Positions 60,001 to 64,000 of a DNA stretch of 64,000 bases are shown here, piece after piece. How positions within the stretch are numbered: position 1 is the first letter of the stretch; the number at the start of each line of letters is the position of its first letter. This DNA is from Anammoximicrobium sp964645045 (GTDB taxonomy: Bacteria > Planctomycetota > Planctomycetia > Pirellulales > Pirellulaceae). The stretch covers positions 62,001 through 126,000 of the forward strand of contig CAZXYZ010000014.1 of the NCBI GenBank assembly GCA_964645045.1, given 5' to 3'. The notes under the pieces were generated by a model, which searched no databases, was not told the DNA's origin, and saw nothing but the letters and a program-made list of their open reading frames with translations. A program made the translations under genes and the position numbers.

Positions 60001-63000
60001 CGAATCGCCCGGCGCCAGCGTCGGGATTGGATTTCCGCCGGGACACACGACTTGCACATCCGGATCGGCCACGCTCACGTTCGTCAGCGGCCCGTTTCCG
60101 GCGTTGCTCACCGTCAACGTGTACTGGATCAGCTCCCCGGCATCGGCCCGGCCGTTTCCGTTGCCGTCCGTGAACGTGCCCGACTTTGCGAAGACCAACA
60201 CCGGCACCGGCAGCGTCACCGTGGCCGTGGCCGTCACGGGGGCGGTCTGGTCGCTGTCCGCCGTCGCCGTGTTGTCCTTCTTGCGGGCCGCGATGTCCGC
60301 CGCCGTGATCGCGTACGGACCCGTGCAGGTCTGCGAATCGCCCGGCGCCAGTGTCGGGATTGGATTTCCGCCCGGACACACGATCTGCACATCCGGGTCG
60401 GCCACGCTGACGTTCGTCAGCGGCACGTTTCCGGCGTTGCTCACCGTCAACGTGTACTGGATCAGTTCTCCGGCATCGGCCCGGCCGTTTCCGTTGCCGT
60501 CCGTGAACGTGCCTGACTTTGCGAAGACCAACACCGGCACCGGCAGCGTTACCGTGGCCGTGGCCGTCACGGGGGCGGTCTGGTCGCTGTCCGCCGTCGC
60601 CGTGTTGTCCTTCTTGCGGGCCGCGATGTCCGCCGCCGTGATCGCGTACGAACCCGTGCAGGTCTGCGAATCGCCCGGCGCCAGCGTCGGGATTGGATTT
60701 CCGCCCGGACACACGATCTGCACATCCGGGTCGGCCACGCGCGCGTTCGTCAGCGGCACGTTTCCGGCGTTGCTCACCGTGAACGTGTACTGGATCACCT
60801 CCCCGACATCCGCCCGGCCGTTCCCGTCCGTCGGCTCGGCCACCTCGTCGCCGTCGTCGTCGGTAAATGTCCCCGCCTTGGCAAGCGTCATTGCAGGCAC
60901 AGCGCCATAGTAGAATGCGTCGTCGCTGTCGCTCACCGTCGCGTTACCACGAGAACCTCGCGCTGTCGCAACGTTCCGCTGTTGTCCAGGCTGCCAGACG
61001 CCCGTAGCGAAGGTAACGAAGCCGTCGCCGGCCGCCAGAGTCGACGGAGGAGGCGGCGTGAACCCAGTCACACTCGGGTCTGATAGGACGACGCCCGCCA
61101 AGTCGACAATGCCAGCGTTGACCACGACGAACTTGAACTGCGGATCCGTGCCTTGGGTTACGCCCGGTCCTGGAGGGCTGTCGGCATCGTCCCAGGTCAC
61201 TCCGCCGTCCAACGATACGTACTTTTCGACAGCGATCACCGGGCGGATGGCATTCCCAAAGTTGGGTGGTTGTGTGGCTTTCCAGCCGGCAACGACGGGT
61301 TGGTCCGTCGCAACTTCGACCGCGTGTGCGGTCGTGGGAACGGTTGGATAGCTCTGTATCCAGTCCGTTCCAGATACTTCGCGGATGAGGTACTTGCCCG
61401 GAGCGAGGCCGGCAAACCAGAATGCCCCATGATGTTGACCGTCGTAAGCCGTCTGCTGGGTGCCGACCAACTGATCGACAGGTCCGAGTGCTTCATTTCC
61501 ATCAACATCGAGATATAGCTCGATGGTCCAGTTGTCCAGACCCTCATTTTCTTCGCTGTCCCATACGCCGTCGCCGTCATCATCTTTCCATTTGTAGCCC
61601 GAAATGTCCGGCCGGAAGTTGCCGAAGTTGGGCGACTCGGTCTGTTCCCAATGGCCTACGGTGGGCTGGCCCGCGACGACGGTCACCGAGTGCGCAAAGT
61701 CCGGATCGCCGGGAGAGGTCTGCTTCCAGCCTTCCGCGAGGACTTCGCGAATTGCGTAGGTGCCCAGCGGCAGCCGGTCGAACGAAAAGGCGCCTTCGCG
61801 TTGGCCCTGCGTTCCAGTCACCACCCAGGGATCGCCCTCCGTCGGCGCTGTCGTGCCCCAGTACTGCAGGTTGTTCAGCCGCACGGAACCGTAGTCGACC
61901 GTGGCTTTGACGTAGGCGATCTCATTGTCGCTGGAGGTCACGGTCAGGGTCTGCCAACTCGCGTTGGACTGGACCAGCGAACGTTCGCCGATGCGGTTAT
62001 GGTTGCGGTCGAAGGCTTCCAGAACGGTTCGAGCGTTGGGAGCGGGGCCCACGGCTGCGAAGTCCAACGAGACCGTATGCACACCCGGCTCGAACTCGAC
62101 TCGCAGCACCCGGCCCAACTGCCAGATCTCTTCTCCGGCCGCCGTGCCCCACGCCAGCACCTTGCCGGCGGGCGCGGCCGGATTCGGCATTGCCCAGATC
62201 GGCGCACCGGTCGCTGACAACGACAATGCGGCGATCCGCTGGGCATCGCGGACCTGTTTGCCGGCGGCGAACCCACTGGCATCGACCGCGCCGTAGAATG
62301 TCTGTGCTTCCTGCCCGGGATTGAAAGTCCCACTGCCGTCCGTATCGGCGTAGATGGTCCAGCCGTTCAGTCCGGGTTCGCCCTCGTCCCACACGGCGTT
62401 GTGATTCTCGTCCTGCCACTTGAAGCCGCAGACGGCTTGGGGCAGGGACGCGACCACCACGTCATCGATATACCATCCCTCGGGATCGACCAAGGGCACG
62501 TCGCCCGTGTCGAACGAGAACTGGACGACCACTTCGCGACCGGCAAACGGCGACAGGTCGGCCGTCGCCGTCAGCCAGCGGTTGCCGGTCTGCGGCAACG
62601 TGCCTGCGGCGCGGCTCAGGACGACCTCCGTCTGCGGCCGCCCGGCGTCGTCCACGTACTGAATCCGCACCTCGACAAAGTCCACGTTCAACGGTTCGCG
62701 CGTGCCCAGCAGATAGCTGAAGCTCAGGGCCGTCGTGGCACACTCCGGGACTTGGATCGGCGGCGAGTTCAAAATCCCTTGATGGTCATAAGCCGTCAAG
62801 TAGGTCCCGCCGCCGGACGACGTCTCGAACTGGCCGTAATACCAGTTGCGGATTGGCGTGTGGTTGATCAACCTGTCGCTGCGGCGGCCCGTGGAGTAAT
62901 GCCACATGCCCGGAATCGTGCCGCCCACGTTATCGGCCCAGTAGCCTCCGTTGCCTTGCTCAAAGTCCTGCTCGTGCTCGATTCGTAGCGTCAGCGACTC

Positions 63001-63924
63001 AGGATCGGGATAGAAGGCGACGTCCCCGGCGACGCCCCGCGTCGGCAGGTCCTGATCCACGCGGCGGATAAAGGCGCCTGTGTCCGGGTTGATTTCCATC
63101 AGCCCGCCGGTCGTTGCGTTCGAGGCCGTCTTGATGGGACCCACCAGGGTGATGATCTCGCCGCCTGCCGGGTCCGGAACGGTCCGCACGTCCAAGCCGA
63201 CGACGCGTTCGGACAAACTGCGGACGACGGGTTGCGTTTGCCAGTTCTGCGGATCGCCGACGTACAGCTTGGGATTGCCGTTGGCCGCATCCAGCCCCGT
63301 GACGTACAGCGTTCCATCTGGTCTAAACGCCAGCCCTTCGGCCCGGGCCAGTTGTGACAGCCAGACCGGTTCGTCGGGCACGGCGGTGGCTTGTCCCGTG
63401 CCCGGGTCGATCAGGTACAGCTTAATCTGGCCGGCGCCCGCCCCGGCCGGCTCGCCGATGCCGTACAACTGAAAGACGGCGCCTGGTCCGGCCGCCAGAT
63501 CAAAGATGTTTAAGAGTTGAGCGCCGGCTCGGATCGTGACCGGCGGACGCACCGGCAGGCCCGTGGCGGAATCGAACTCGGCGACGCGACTTGCCGATCC
63601 GCCGCTGCTCGCACCAAACAGTCTGCCCGCGGGACCGAATGCCAGCCCCGAGACGCCTTCAACGGCTTCGAAGGAATTGTCCAGCAATGAAAACGGAGCG
63701 TGCCAGGGCGCAACGCTGCCCGACACGGCATCGACCAGCATTAGCAGGCCCGGATTCGTGGAACTGCCGGACGAATCCGCAATCCCGGCGTACAAGAGAT
63801 CGCCCGACAGCAAGTCCGCCGCCAACAGAGAACGCGTTTCCAGCGATTCGACAAGGAGCTGCCGGAACCGATGCCGACGGCGGCGTGCTTCGTTGGGACA
63901 TGACGGCCGACGATACATGCTCAT
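57011..63924 (-). CDS. Giant secreted repeat adhesin with dockerin C-terminus, interrupted by a sequence gap
   Basis: Read as one gene of at least ~2,300 codons broken by 100 N at 59396-59495. N-terminus MSMYRRPSCPNEARRRRHRF ends in VESLETRSLLA (sorting motif). Order: NHL/propeller-like part (~40-330), a carbohydrate-binding-like part (HYSTGRRSDRLINHTPIRNW), SdrD B-like domains (CGFKWQDENHNAVWDEGEPG; GYKWKDDDGDGVWDSEENEG), then 111-residue DUF11-type repeats (VLVFAKSGTFTDGNGNGRAD; LTNVSVADPDVQIVCPGGNP). After the gap: another SdrD B domain (GYLWHDVNQNGAWDTGEPGR), a cadherin-like stretch, and two dockerin motifs (YDVNGDQTVNSLDVLLIVNY; FYDVNGDGICAPFDALLVIN). The frames before and after the gap differ because its length is arbitrary. 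ATG 63924 or 63918 is the start, after GGCGG. Confidence 0.85.
59309..60890 (-). repeat. 333-bp tandem repeats encoding 111-residue DUF11-type domains
   Basis: TGCCGTCCGTGAACGTGCC recurs at 59496, 59829, 60162 and 60495, exactly 333 bases apart. Successive units are nearly identical at the DNA level; the first (right-most) unit is longer by a TDDDGDEVAEPTDGN-type insert and more diverged. The last unit (59309-59395) is cut by the gap. The true number of units is unknown. Confidence 0.95.
59396..59495. other. 100-N scaffold gap
   Basis: Exactly 100 N, the conventional placeholder for a gap of unknown length. It falls inside the 333-bp repeat array, where assemblers usually fail. Confidence 0.98.
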
Positions 63925-64000
63925 GAAGATCCGCCTTCGACGTTGAACGCATCCCAGCGGCTCCCTCCGGCTTGACGCAAGTCCTCAGTTCATTGCCGTA
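63925..64000. other. Upstream region of the giant adhesin gene
   Basis: 76 bases before the start codon; should contain its promoter. Nothing further recognised. Confidence 0.3.

Overview
The window reads as a GC-rich draft chromosome segment from a planctomycete, most like Pirellulales. The support is family-level: several secreted proteins with the planctomycete N-terminal sorting motif (LEPLENRRLLA, LETRSLLA, LEDRSLLA), a BBP7-type outer-membrane barrel, dockerin-type calcium repeats, an SHD1 plus PQQ-propeller protein, a DUF1559-type pseudopilin start, many Gfo/Idh/MocA oxidoreductases and a MoxR/DUF58/VWA operon. A run of exactly 100 N inside a repeat array marks a scaffold join. No rRNA, tRNA or CRISPR array was seen.

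Layout. 1-3.4 kb: a B12-binding radical SAM enzyme running off the left edge and a lipoprotein, both minus strand. 3.4-6.3 kb: a decayed zone with head-to-head stubs of a MscS channel and a MATE exporter, an intact fasciclin protein, an enolase with two large deletions, and a pseudopilin start fused to a foreign tail. 6.5-9.9 kb: a solitary MmeI-like single-chain restriction-modification enzyme. 10.4-19 kb: genes assignable to arsenosugar (organoarsenical) metabolism: nucleoside phosphorylase, small methyltransferase, ArsR-type regulator, cysteine desulfurase, TIGR04283-type glycosyltransferase, DsbB-like protein, fatty-acid hydroxylase, then ArsS and a 13-codon stub of a TIGR04282-type glycosyltransferase. 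19-25.5 kb: an orphan GroES and a 1,991-residue alpha-solenoid/TPR protein. 25.8-28.9 kb: a MazF-type toxin-antitoxin pair and a Ski2-like helicase. 29-40 kb: a long minus-strand operon of two VWA proteins, secreted and TPR-like proteins, MoxR, DUF58 and a BatD-like protein. 40-43.7 kb: an AAA ATPase plus small TOPRIM-like protein, lying between a broken and an intact copy of a dimethylformamidase-like gene. 44-51.8 kb: an LRR lipoprotein, three Gfo/Idh/MocA dehydrogenases, a ceramidase-like enzyme and a divergent ThuA protein. 52-64 kb: secreted/adhesin proteins and a BBP7 barrel, ending in a giant repeat adhesin broken by the gap.

A second layer is a set of long near-perfect inverted repeats of 50-340 bp in the spaces between genes. 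At least eight sequence types are present; three recur two or three times, and one supplies the C-terminal codons of a gene. They look like palindromic MITE-like or REP-like elements.

The most interesting candidates are the ATPase/TOPRIM-like pair at 40.6-42.2 kb (a possible defence module), the partly eroded arsenosugar cluster, the roughly 39-residue solenoid repeats, and the palindromic elements. Functions are assigned by reading motifs; no database search was run.
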